Source of the DNA: Stromatinia cepivora
Lineage: Eukaryota > Ascomycota > Leotiomycetes > Helotiales > Sclerotiniaceae
NCBI GenBank assembly: GCA_014898415.1
Contig: RCTD01000002.1
Coordinates: 806,001-870,000 of the forward strand
DNA: 64,000 nt
Direction: 5' to 3'
The translations under genes and the position numbers were made by a program. How positions within the stretch are numbered: position 1 is the stretch's first letter; each line of letters begins with the position of its first letter. Below the pieces are notes generated by a model that saw only the letters and a list, made by a program, of their open reading frames with translations, did not search any database and had not been told where the DNA came from. Positions 45,896 through 57,069 of this stretch are shown one piece after another.

Positions 45896-47929
45896 CGTTC
45901 CAAATTCGAATATGCGAGCTCGGTAGAGCGTTATCGCAAGTCAACTCAATGAACTTCCGGGTGACTCAAAGGTGATGCTGCAGTTCAGCTGCAAGTGTGA
46001 AAGAGGGAGGTAGGTGAACTGTTTCCCTTGCCGACAAGAGATTGTAAGATAAGACCCAAAATTACTTTTAATTGTCCCGGGCAAGTATCGTATACGTTCG
46101 TCGGTATCGTTGGGCCGTAATCGGAATGGGGCAAGTCGGAGAGCTTGAAACACAATTGTATGCAATCGTAATATTTATTTCGTACAACCTGTAAAGGAGG
46201 TTTTATGCTAGCAGATGGTGAATTATGATGAACTATCTATGAGATGGTAAGCATGCATCCAGCAAAAGTCTCTCCTTCAAGAGGCTGCTTGGTATGATGG
46301 ATGGTTGGGGATGAAGTAAGTCATTTTGTATCTTTAAGCAGGGAGGGAAGAGGGTAGAGAAGGTTGCGGACATCGAATTTTGGTACGTACTTTTGCCGGA
46401 AAATTAAGTAACTCTTAGCGTTGATGCTGAGTCGGTTCCGCTAGAGGTAAGGTCTTCGTCGACATAGAAGTCCGTTCCGTTAACACCGCGACTTATCGAA
46501 ACAGCCGTTCTGATATCGGCGAAGGCGAGTTGCGATGTATTACAAGAGCTGTATCAGGTAGATAATCGTGAGGGACGGAAGCGGCTCGTCCCAGTAAGTA
46601 TGCGTTTTAGTTGCTGAAAGGGAGGTAGGTTTGCCTCAAAGATGAGGAGTGTAAGGCTGAGGAAGGCGTAGAAGGTGTAGAAGAATTATGATGAATGTAA
46701 CTTATCTAGAAGAACTTGGAACTCAACAGAACGCTAGAAACTTGCTTGATGAATAAGTTGACGCTCGAAGATACTTGAATTCTATTTTTTTTTATAGAAA
46801 GGCTTTGTGATTTGATGGGATAAGGGATTCGTTGGTTGTTCCTGTTGTTCCTGTTGTTCCTGTTGTTCTGCATTTGTTCTTTTGAATGGGGTTGTTTTGG
46901 TTTAGATTTTGGGCTATCGGGGACCGGACCTAAAGACGGGTCTTTCGCATTCAATACAATGATTGGTTGTATGAAGAAAAAGATGCTTGGCAAGCACATC
47001 AAAAAGTGCACTACATGAGGGGGGACAACATTAGTACAGCTAGATCAATTGATCAATTAATCCATCCATCCTATCATTTTTTTCTACCCGACTGCTGACC
47101 TACCCAAGAAAGCATTTTAGTTACTTACAAAAATTCGCCGATTCGAGACTTCAAAATTATATCGGATTATGATGGACTTTTAAATCAAATACCTAGATAT
47201 ATCTATCCTCCGAGGTTGAACAATGTGTATCAATCATCAATATCAACCTATTACATAGTATATTTTCATATCAATGCCAAGCCATCAACATTCTAGATCA
47301 TTCTAGATTTACTTGATCTTGTACGATGAATGTACCGATAGTCTTTGGGTAACCATGAGAATGTTCAGAGAGGGGTCTACGGAAGAGAGAGTGGAGTGAG
47401 TAGGTATATACGATGTTGTGTTGTGAATATCCACAAAAACATTTAGGGAGGTCTGCGGAAGAAATAGAATTGATGTATACAACCATCAACTTTTTGATTC
47501 GGACCATGGTATCAATTATTTACTCATTGCTAAGTAGCAAATATTGGTGTGGTGTTGTACAAGAGGTCGAGAATCCATCGAGTTTATTTCTGCTAGAAGG
47601 ACTTAAGAAGTCTTGTTGATACCATTCCATCTTCCAGCTTCCTTCTCGAGAAAATGAAATTCGCGTGAGGAAGCTACTATTAGAAACTTTTGGTTCTCAT
47701 GTGCTCCTTTCAAATTTGGGTGCATGAATATCTCTCACTTCTAATTGTTATTGCCATTTACACTTTCGTTCTTTCCATTGCTTGATTCTTTTCCTTCCAA
47801 TATCTTTGTTTGGGCATTTATTCTTTTACTTCACAAACCCTTCTTATTCACTTACAAATTTTGGAAGTTCGCTATATTACATGCATATTATCCCTCACTC
47901 TCGTTATAAGAACAAGTTACAGTTACACA
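45896..47929. other. PPZ1 promoter side and non-coding region
   Basis: The left 900 bp is the likely long leader and promoter of the phosphatase gene. A GTTGTTCCT nine-base repeat (about 3.7 copies) lies at 46835-46868. No gene is recognised. Confidence 0.4.
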
Positions 47930-48581
47930 ATGAGCTATCAGGGGCATCGGCAGGAGAGCTATGAGGATGGACGCGATCGCGACTCCGGATCTAATCATGA
48001 GAATCATCAGGAGAGTAGTAAGGGCGATCACAGATCCGGTCAGGAGAATCATCAGGAAGGCAATGAGGATGAACGAAATCGCGGATCCAATCGGCATACC
48101 ACCATTGTCGGAGACTTTAATCGTAAAATTAGTGACCAATGGACGCAATGCGTAAAAAAGCTTTGTCGCAAGCCAACACGCGCTGCGGTGCCCAGTACAA
48201 CTGTTGAGATTTGGAACTTGATTAACAAGAAATCCCCGGATGAAGCTTGTATCTTCACGCTTTATTGTCCACGGCCCCGGTTTGCGTCAGCTTTTCTTCG
48301 ATTTCTTCCCTTCATCAAAGGCGAAAGAAATGAATTAGTTGGATGCAATATCTCGAATCCTTTGCCCGGCAATGCCTTTGAAGTTAGCCGAGAGACTCAA
48401 AGACATACCACAAGAGCCCCGTCAGATACTCGTAAGTCTCTTCATTTCTTCCATATCGTACTCTCCACAGCCAACTTTATTTGAACCGTTTATCTGTCGC
48501 ATCCTCACCATTTTTTTAATGCAGCCCTGGCTTGTCGTTTGCGGCGATTTTCCTCTGAAAGTCTTCCTTGATAATCAATGA
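47930..48581 (+). CDS. Hypothetical protein with polar repeat-like N-terminus
   Basis: Exon 47930-48431 joins in phase to exon 48525-48581 over a canonical intron (GTAAGT ... TTTTTTTAATGCAG), giving 185 residues. The first 60 residues are very polar, with imperfect repeats around EN-H-Q-E (SNHENHQESSKGDHRSGQEN), matched by a partial duplication in the DNA. The rest contains TTVEIWNLINKKSPDEACIF and ends PWLVVCGDFPLKVFLDNQ. No signal peptide, membrane helix or domain is recognised. The next frame (48598) starts 16 bp after the stop in another frame, so the two may be parts of one gene split by a frameshift. Confidence 0.45.
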
Positions 48582-48597
48582 CTGAATTCTTGGTGCC

Positions 48598-49008
48598 ATG
48601 GGACTAGCCCCCATCGACTTCAACTTGGACACGATCATCGTCACCGCAAAAGTATTGGCACTTGATTCAAACATACAGATTGAACATTGGAGCAAAATAC
48701 GGAATTTGTGCGTCTTAATTCCAGGACCCAGCCGCCATCTAACATTATCGCCCGAGACTATAAACCGTCTGAGCCAACTGTCATTGTTCGGAAACACTTT
48801 GATGATTAGCCTTGATGCGATTATTACGGGTTTGGAAGCTTATGGATACTTTACAATTTCTGAGACTGATGATCAGAGCAAACCTGCAGATCTAAGAGTG
48901 GCTCAAAATCTACAGGAGAAACTAGCAGCCCAAACAAGGATTCGACATGTCAAGGTAGCGCGCGTTCAGCAATATGGCGTTAAATGGCATCGCTACGTCA
49001 CACTCTGA
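48598..49008 (+). CDS. Hypothetical protein, perhaps the 3' part of the preceding gene
   Basis: A 136-codon frame with protein-like composition (IDFNLDTIIVTAKVLALDS, LSPETINRLSQLSLFGN, LEAYGYFTISETDD). I do not recognise a family. An in-frame TGA at 48583 sits upstream, so translation starts at 48598 or is reached by an unseen acceptor. Its closeness to the previous stop suggests one ancestral gene now broken, or a mis-modelled intron. Confidence 0.4.
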   Translation: MGLAPIDFNLDTIIVTAKVLALDSNIQIEHWSKIRNLCVLIPGPSRHLTLSPETINRLSQLSLFGNTLMISLDAIITGLEAYGYFTISETDDQSKPADLRVAQNLQEKLAAQTRIRHVKVARVQQYGVKWHRYVTL

Positions 49009-51467
49009 TATCGTAGGCATCGAAAACGTATTCTTGTGTTTCTAGTGGTTATGATCATACTAGCGGTAGTCGCTTCCAGTAGCATGAAGCCAGTGGACAA
49101 TGACAAACCGGAAGAGTAAACTATTTCAGGTGGTGCTGATGGATGCTACTTCACGCAATATCAATATTCCTTGATATGGTAACAATACTACTCAAAACGA
49201 GAGCTATCCTATGAACCGCATACATTCACTACTTCTTTTGTAATATATAAGCGATTATTATTATTAGTATAGGCATTGAATACATACTCAGCGACTTACA
49301 AACATGCATATATTAAATTCATCTCAGTTCTTGACTCTACGAGTATCTGATATACCAAATTCTTATAATCACTCCTTGTGAGATATTAAACCATACTCAC
49401 ATAATTATACCAGGTATTCACAATCTCTCCAATGCTGAATATACTCGTGACCAGGAGAAAAAAAACGAATACCAAAACACAAGCCCGAAAATCGATCTGA
49501 TTACCAGATATGAATGGAAATTTAAAATAAGTGAATTAGGACTTTGAGAAGTATTGGCTTTGGACCCTTAAAGATCATTGCATTATCAACTATGGCATAG
49601 AACATTGAGAAAGAAGGACGAGGCTTATTAAATGTGTATAAGAGTACATTTACCAATTCGTATACTTTACATAGCATTCACATCCCCACAAAACAAATCT
49701 CCTATAAAAACCCAAAAGAGCCTAATAGTAATATCGGTGTCCCCGCGCACGTGAAAATATCATAGGTCTCTGAATTTCTGAATACGACACGGAATGGTAG
49801 GGATTAGGTAGGTCTAGAAAACAGGGCCAAAACATCAGGGCACTGGAATGATGTCAAACTGTGTGTTGCTTCATCTTGTGTTATGAGATATAGTATATAA
49901 ACTAAGGCAAAGCAAATTCTGCACGGTAACAGAAAGAAAGAAACCCTTTCTCACATTTCACATTTTATTCGCCAAAAATTCATACACGTGTTTCGGATCA
50001 CACTTTTCCTATTATGGAACAAGGTTGTTGGATGGATTATGAAAGTGGATTGACAAGTTGAAAATTTTCGACGTTGCCGTTTCTTCCACCAGGAAATAGG
50101 AAATAATAGATAACCTTATTTCAAAAGGGTTTAGTGTGATCCGAAACACTTGAGTTTGAATACGTTGACACGGATTATTAAGGGTCTTGGCAAGGATGAA
50201 TAAAAGACGCGGTGGATTCGTAGTTGTTGGCGGGATATCTGCTGCGCTGCGCTGGTTTCTCCATAGATTTTTGATTTTTTGATTGATTGTGGTGGATATG
50301 CATGCATACGAATGGTCATTGATGAATGATAAGGGTTCGCTTTACGTGTTATGGGAGGGAATACCTATGAATGTGAGGTGCGTTTATAGATTGCTTGGTT
50401 TGTTGTATCTTGATGTAAACAATGATATTGAGCAAAATGTAAAGCTTGATACAGGAATTTTTGATATCGGATTATTTTATTGAAACATTGATTATACTAT
50501 ATGAACTTTTTCTCTTCCATCTGAAACTCCAGGTAACTTACTAATCTAAAAGTGGCTTATCGGTAAGGTTATTTAGGAAAAAAAGACAAACAGCGAGGAG
50601 AAGTTATAAATAGAAATTGTTTGACTTGTTTTGGTTAGCACGGTTTATTTTCATTGGTAGGGCGATTCATCAGGTACGAATTCTACTTATTCCTATTAAA
50701 AGTTTGAGACAGAAAGCCTGGGGGGTACCTAATGATCCAGCCATACCACTACATATAAATAATTATTAAAAGTGGTGGGTGAATGAATACGCAGTTCTCT
50801 GTAGGGCATTTTCTCGATCTTCAGGGATGGAGTAAGGGTTGGAAGAACGGTAGGGTAAATAGTTGATAGTCCTTAGGATGAGAGATTGTGGTATTGTGAT
50901 ACGAAGGGGGTTTCTACATAGAAATATTCCTTCGATTATGTCCGGGCTGAAAATAGGAATAGAAATGAGTAAAGGAAGGGAGAATAGGATACATGAATAT
51001 GTTGGTTGTGAATATTCAATCAATCATCACGACAATAGCAAATAATCCATAAATTGAATTTACAATACAAAATATTACTTTCATCAAAAATTGAAAAGTC
51101 TTCCAACTAACACACGGAGTAATTGAAGATCCCTTAATGTCTCATAAAAATAAGTCTGTTTTTTTCGTCATTCACCCATTCACAGCCCCCATATACTGCT
51201 GCGTTGCTGTGCTGCGCCGCCTACCACACATAATACGCCAAACCAGCCTTCGTGTTCCATATTATTTCTCTTCCCATATTAAACCAACACATACAAAGAA
51301 AGATCGATCCTTCGACTTCTTTTCTTCATTTTATTCATTTTATTCATCCATCTTAGAGAAAACACATTCGTTCTTTCTCTTGGTATCAAATTTACGATAT
51401 CTACAACATCAACGATAGAATAAGAGGATATTATAACAACATCAACAATCGTTACAGCACCAAAATC
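49009..51467. other. Non-coding region upstream of the SUR7-family gene
   Basis: No gene recognised. The final 200 bases have the T- and C-rich look of a leader, including tandem TTTTATTCA-type runs at 51330-51348. Confidence 0.4.
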
Positions 51468-52481
51468 ATGGGTTTCGGTCGCTTTCTTTGCGTCGGTTTG
51501 CCATTTGGCTTAACTCTCGCCAGTTTAATCTGTCTCCTCATCGCATCCCTCGCCGGCGTTACAGATAAATCTCTCGACCTCCTCGCAATAAACACAACCA
51601 ACCTCTCCATTTCCTCCTCCACACTCCTCAGTCTCGAGCATTCCTTCCGCAAACGCGGTCTTGGAGATCTTACCATCGCCGCCTTAACTCCCTCTAACAT
51701 TGAATCTGTTATTGCTTCAGCGACTGGCACCGATTCTGCTGTCAATATCACGGCCAAGGAGCTGGGGTTGGCGGATAGTTATAAGATTAGTTTGTGGAGT
51801 TACTGCGCTGTTACAGGAAAGAATACTACATGCACCAAGGCGAAGTTCAACTGGGCGGCTACCGCCCTCAATACTTCTTCGATCGATACTCTTGCATCTT
51901 CAACAGGTACCAATGCTACTCTCCCGCACGAAGTTAAACGTGCTTTGAAGACCTTTGTGGTGGTATCGAAATGGACACAAGTAGTTTATATCATTGCCTT
52001 GATCGCGACCGCAGCCGAACTGTTCCTCGGACTATTCGCTATGTGTTCTAGAGCCGCTTCATGTGTTACATACTTCATCTCTGGTTTCAGCACCACAGCC
52101 GTCATCGCTGCTTCCATCATGGCCACCGTCCTCTCTTCAATCACAGTCGGTGCTATCAAATCATCCGCTAAAGCCTACGGAGTCCAAGCCTCTATCGATA
52201 CGCATTTCCTCGCTGTCACCTGGCTCGCTGTCGTATTTAGCATTGCAAGCAGTTTCTTCTGGCTCTTTACTATCTGCTGTTGTGCATCTGATCACAAGAG
52301 CAGCAAGAATAATAGACGCAGTGTTACTGATCAAGAGAAGTTGATTCCAACAAACACCGCTTATCAGAAGATTGATGGGCCGGAAACTGGCTATGTTGGT
52401 CAACAGCATGGTATTTATCACCAGCAACCCCAACCTACACGTACAGGAGCTTATGAGCCTTATTCCCATGGTGCTATCTAA
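51468..52481 (+). CDS. SUR7/PalI-family plasma-membrane protein
   Basis: Four-helix cortical membrane protein; relatives organise eisosome membrane domains (Sur7) or help the ambient-pH sensor (PalI). A single exon of 337 residues. Helix 1 is at about 7-29, followed by a long extracellular loop with N-glycosylation sites and the family's Cys pattern, here ISLWSYCAVTGKNTTC (W-x-x-C motif). Three more helices lie at about 168-190, 200-225 and 243-268. A cytosolic tail rich in Gln, Tyr and Pro follows (HGIYHQQPQPTRTGAYEPYS). Length fits the family. Sequence does not decide between a Sur7 and a PalI role. Confidence 0.85.
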   Translation: MGFGRFLCVGLPFGLTLASLICLLIASLAGVTDKSLDLLAINTTNLSISSSTLLSLEHSFRKRGLGDLTIAALTPSNIESVIASATGTDSAVNITAKELGLADSYKISLWSYCAVTGKNTTCTKAKFNWAATALNTSSIDTLASSTGTNATLPHEVKRALKTFVVVSKWTQVVYIIALIATAAELFLGLFAMCSRAASCVTYFISGFSTTAVIAASIMATVLSSITVGAIKSSAKAYGVQASIDTHFLAVTWLAVVFSIASSFFWLFTICCCASDHKSSKNNRRSVTDQEKLIPTNTAYQKIDGPETGYVGQQHGIYHQQPQPTRTGAYEPYSHGAI

Positions 52482-54639
52482 GCTCCAGGGGTTGAGGGAT
52501 GAATAGTGGCTCATGGATAGGAAGATGCAGGGGAAGGCATGAATGAGACAAGATATTTGTTGCATTTAGCGTCCGGCGTTCAGGTTACTTTTATCACGTC
52601 TTGTGTAATTTGGATTGGTATGGATGGAAGGGAAGAAGGAAGGATTTGAAAAAAATAATTAGTTGCATTGCTTCATTCGGCAATATTGATAGATGAATGA
52701 ACGATACCCTCCTTGTTACTAATTTTTTTCTTTCATATGAATTACATGACTGAATGTTGACTTGCTTTATTCCAACGTCCATATTGTTCCACTAATATCT
52801 CTAAAGTCTAGTTCTAGCTACTCAAACTATAATTCGAGAAAGGGGTACAAATATCTTCAACCTGCCGCTTTCTCACTTTTCTTCAAACACAATCCAGCTA
52901 ATGAAAATGATTGTCTGAAGGAACTTGGAATATGGTAAACATAAGCTCATCTAACCACCTCTATTTTTTCTTTTCTTTTCTCGTCCATTACAGCTATGAA
53001 ATATAGCCTTTCGGGATGCAGATCTCTATGTATTTCCTCTTTCCTGCGAAGGAATATGAATGTAGCTCAAATTAATTCTCACTTTTTCATTCTTATGACG
53101 ATCATGATCATGACAAGTGACTGGCTATTCGCTTTATATCATTAGGTATATATGGATATGGATAATATACCATCATCACCATCACCTGCAATGAATAAAT
53201 ACACTCTTTTCTTACTACTATTCCTAACACGGCATCCCCTCCTACCTGCTTTTCCTGCACTTCAAACAAGAATTCCATAATAAAATCAACCTTCTCATCC
53301 TCAATATAATCCCACTATCCAAATCACACAAGCACCACGACAACCCTTACCCTCTTGGCTCATCTCATCTCATCTCATCTCATCTCACCTCATCTCATCT
53401 CATCTCCCTCGCAATTTTTTTAATCATCAAACAAAAGTTAGAATTGGAAAACTAGCTGCAAGTTTATATAGTAATCCTCTTAGTAAATAAAACGTGTATT
53501 CTTAGGAGATAATATCTCCTTGACCCTATTTTTCCAGGTGTGGTATTAAGTTATTAAGTTATCTACATCCTTGATACCCCTGTTCACCACTCCGAAATTC
53601 GAATTGGGTATTGTATTTATTTATCTTTTTTGTTTTTGTTTTATTTGGTTGTAGGTGGGTAGGTAGGTAGGGATAAAAACATGGATTCCTTGTGAGAGTG
53701 AAAAGAAATGGAAAGTGAGTATGTTGTGTATAAATGAGAGATTTTTCAGATGATATTGAGGAGGGATGAGATGAGATGGTCGTAGTATTTAGGAGTGATA
53801 GGCTGAGGAGGAAAGAGGGGATGGGAAATGATGATGAAGTTTGGGGATTATAGTTCTGTGGGAGAGGGAAGGGGTGATGATGATTATATGTAATGACGGT
53901 GGTGATGAAGAGTGGAGTGCATGTGTGAGGATGGATGCTGGGTTGGTGGTGAGAAGAAAATAGACAGATATAGTTGTTGCTAGATTCTATTTCGGAGTAG
54001 CACTCCTGTTGAGAAGGAGGTATTAATTTATAGATGACAACAATCTATAGGTATTTATCATCAAAGGTCTAGTATAAGATTATCCATCGCTTTGCGAATA
54101 GTAGTAGTAGCGAGAGAAGAGTCTTTAAAATAGACCTCGACCTCTCTTGAAAGCACTATCTTTAGATATAAACCACGCATTTATCCTGAGCTTACGTCCT
54201 ACACATTCTATACCTCCCATAACAGTAGCCCAGCAGATGTAGGAATATTCCCCCGCCATTCTTCTGCGCATTATATTGTTAAATTGGTGAACATTCTTAG
54301 AATTCAAGACACTTACCTACTGACGACCCAGCTCCTAATCATAGAATCAACTGAATAAAACAAGCCAAACCTCAAAATTTCAATGGATGAGGATTATATT
54401 CCTCTCATTCGAATTTTGAGGATGACCACATCAGGAACGGGGGGTTCTTGGCTCTTGAATGGTTCTTCATCCATCATCATCACCGTCAAACAAAACCCCG
54501 CATTCATCACTAGATGCTGTTAGAAGTCATGAGTGTAGTGCATACAGGGTGTCCAATAGTTCGGACTGCAGTTCAATCATGAGAGATTTCCTTAAGTTTT
54601 GGATTCGTTTGTAAGATTGAATCCGTTCAATGATTAAAT
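52482..54639. other. Non-coding region
   Basis: No gene recognised. Holds the SUR7-family 3' flank and a CATCT microsatellite (separate entry). A short GATGA repeat near 53765-53780 is its inverse, so the two could pair. Confidence 0.4.
53361..53406 (+). repeat. (CATCT)n microsatellite
   Basis: Nine tandem CATCT units with one C-for-T change in the sixth, 46 bp in all. Confidence 0.95.
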
Positions 54640-55493
54640 CAAGTTCGGAGATTTACAACATTTTGAACATTGAAAGCTTAGATCGGGTCTGCAAACTCGG
54701 AGTTTACATATCTTGAGAGTAAACACTGCCCAAGTTCTGCCTCTTCCTGACGGGACTGGTACTATGAGAGTCACATCGCGGCATCGGGCACAGATCATCT
54801 TTGGGTTTAACAATATAGTCAAGAATGATAGCCATGGTGAGCATGCTACTGGGTGACAGACCACGAGCGTTGCAATATGCTTCGGTCATGATCTGCTTTT
54901 TGTTTTTATTATTGAAGATTTCGTAATACCCGTTTGAAACCTGAAGCTCCCCAGGGCCTTCCTTGAAGCGATGCTTGAAAATCGCCCCAAGGTCACCAAA
55001 AGAGTATTCGAATGGGACAGGGAAGACTCATCCAAGAGCATCTTCTGCCCTTATGGGAGCCTAGAAGTAGGTGAATCTGCTATCTACAGCAGGCTCCATG
55101 CTTCGAAGTTCATATATAAGTTTTAGAACTTGCTGAAGAGAGATATTATTCCCAATTAATATTCGAGTTGTGTAATAAATCCATAATGTCAGACTCACAA
55201 ACTTTGAGTCACTGCTTGCTTGATACTGTAATGGAAGAACTACTTGACCATTAACAATCTGAGAAAGGGCGGCTAATATCGACCTGTTGTGATCGACTAA
55301 AAGTGATTGGTCCCAAACATCCTCCTGGATGGTAGCTATAAGACGCTTTCGTGTCTTTGATATCCATCCGAGTGTCTTCTATGATAAATTTTAGACTTAG
55401 GTATAGTTCTTCTGCTCCATTCACTGCCACGTCCAGTGTTTCCAACCCATGACTCATCAGCATTATATTGATACTGACAACATGAGTGCTCAA
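54640..55493 (-). pseudogene. Fungal ubiquitin-like-domain protein, decayed
   Basis: Read on the minus strand, blocks in order are LETLDVAVNGAEELYLSLKF, VWDQSLLVDHNRSILAALSQ, VLKLIYELRSMEPAVDSRF, FPVPFEYSFGDLGAIFKHRF and GPGELQVSNGYYEIFNNKNK, ending with C-x2-x2-C-type remnants (CPMPRC). This matches a fungal family with an N-terminal helical region and a C-terminal ubiquitin-like domain of unknown role. It is broken by a frame change near 55350, a TAG near 55063 and a TGA near 55030 (CGA to TGA is a RIP-type change). One likely intron with GTGAGT remains near 55190. The family name is from memory. Confidence 0.5.
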
Positions 55494-56167
55494 ATACCTC
55501 CTTATTGTCTAAACCTCATCTTTCTCGACAAATACCTATTGAATCTTTCTCCCCGTAGCTTTGATGCCCCCAGGTGCTCGACGTCCCAGACTATTTTCAT
55601 ATTTCGATATCCATTTCAGGAACTGCTCGAGGGGTTACCGGCAAGATAAAGCTGCGCATTTGATGCTATCCCAGCTAGGATTAGATTTCTCACCAGCACT
55701 GAGTGTGCCGATATGCTTTAGTGCCCGATCCAGGGATATAATTCGCGAATAATTTCTTGATAATCCGACTTAGAGCCTCCAATGTCGCGAAGGCCTTCGA
55801 TCAAAGTGAAGATATTTTCTCCCGCTGCTATGAAGAGTGTTCAACCTTGACGAGGAATAATCTTTTCAATTGGTTTTGATTTCTTTGCCCTGTCGTCCCA
55901 TCTGCAAGCTATCCCATGTGGTTAACTTGCTGATTGGCTGGATTTAAGTTGACATTATCTCTAAATTACCCCGTGCGGCACATAATTTTACCACAGTTTC
56001 CGAGCCGTGAAGAGAATGAGAAGAAATGGAGAGATATTGCTTGACTGGAAAGTAATAAATAATCCTTCAAAAACATACACAGACAAGTTCATCTTTACAT
56101 TCGTTTCTAAAAGGTGAAGGGTTCATATAATTTTCATTTGAAGATATTGATATCTCGCACCTAGCGA
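55494..56167. other. Non-coding region
   Basis: No gene recognised; may hold lost 5' sequence of either flanking pseudogene. Confidence 0.35.
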
Positions 56168-57069
56168 TTGAGAACTAATACTGTACCACAACCAATTGTT
56201 ATCTTAAAAAGGTTTTTATCATACAAATTACCAAAGAATGACAACGGAAGTGTCGAGTATGAGTATAATGGCTTACCAAATTATAATGGTAGGAAATTCA
56301 AAGGCCCCACAGGAGACACCATATCTGCCATACCTGACCACGATCCTGAAAAAGAGCTTTCAGAACTCCCTTACGATGTTCACCCTGCACATAGACCATT
56401 GATCATTCCAGAACCATCCGACGCTGAGGAATTGTTCGTCCCGCGAAACTTATCATCCATTCACCAATTGTTCTATCCACCGCGATATACGTGAGCGTAA
56501 TATACGGTTACCTCTCTCTACTCTTCACTACCTCTGCAGTAGTATTTGAAGAAAGCTATGGATTCAGCGCCGGGCTCGTCGGACTAACATATCTTGGCTT
56601 GGGTGTTGGTTCTATGGTTGGTCTGGCGGTAGCTGGATACTTCTCAGATCGAACGATGAAGAGTTCTACCGCAAGAACCAATGCTGCCGCTGCTGAATCC
56701 GGTCAAGAATCTCCTGGGATGAAACCTGAGTACCGTCTTCCACTGCTTGTTCCAGGCTCATTTCTTATACCCATGGGCCTACTTCTTTCCGGCTGGACGG
56801 CAGAATACAAAGTTCATTGGATCGTACCTCTCCTCTCAACCGTTCTCATCGGCGTCAGTAACATGTTCGTATTCATGTGCATCAGCTTGTATCTTATTGA
56901 TTCATTCACAATCTATTCCGCGAGTGCCTTGGCCGCGAATACGATTTTCAGAAGTATAATGGGAGGGGTACTTCCTCTTGCCGGTCAACCAATGTATGAA
57001 ACTTTAGGGTTAGGATGGGGGAATAGTTTATTGGCTTTTTTCGCAATTGCAGATGGGGAGAATACATAA
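56168..57069 (+). pseudogene. C-terminal half of an MFS drug-type transporter
   Basis: Only the second half of a 12-helix major facilitator is present: central loop (PEKELSELPYDVHPAHRPL), then helices in VIYGYLSLLFTTSAVVFEE, GLVGLTYLGLGVGSMVGLAV, RLPLLVPGSFLIPMGLLLSG and LAANTIFRSIMGGVLPLAG, ending MYETLGLGWGNSLLAFFA. This is the style of the fungal DHA1/FLR1-like drug:H+ antiporters. The first six helices are absent upstream. A frame change near 56490 separates the loop from helix 7, and the end runs into an early stop. It is a relic, not a working transporter. Confidence 0.7.

Noticed and set aside
56495..56545. GTGAGC...CTCTGCAG segment that could be a 49-bp intron in the MFS relic
   Set aside because: It encodes the conserved helix VIYGYLSLLFTT, so removing it would delete real coding sequence; a frameshift explains the data better.
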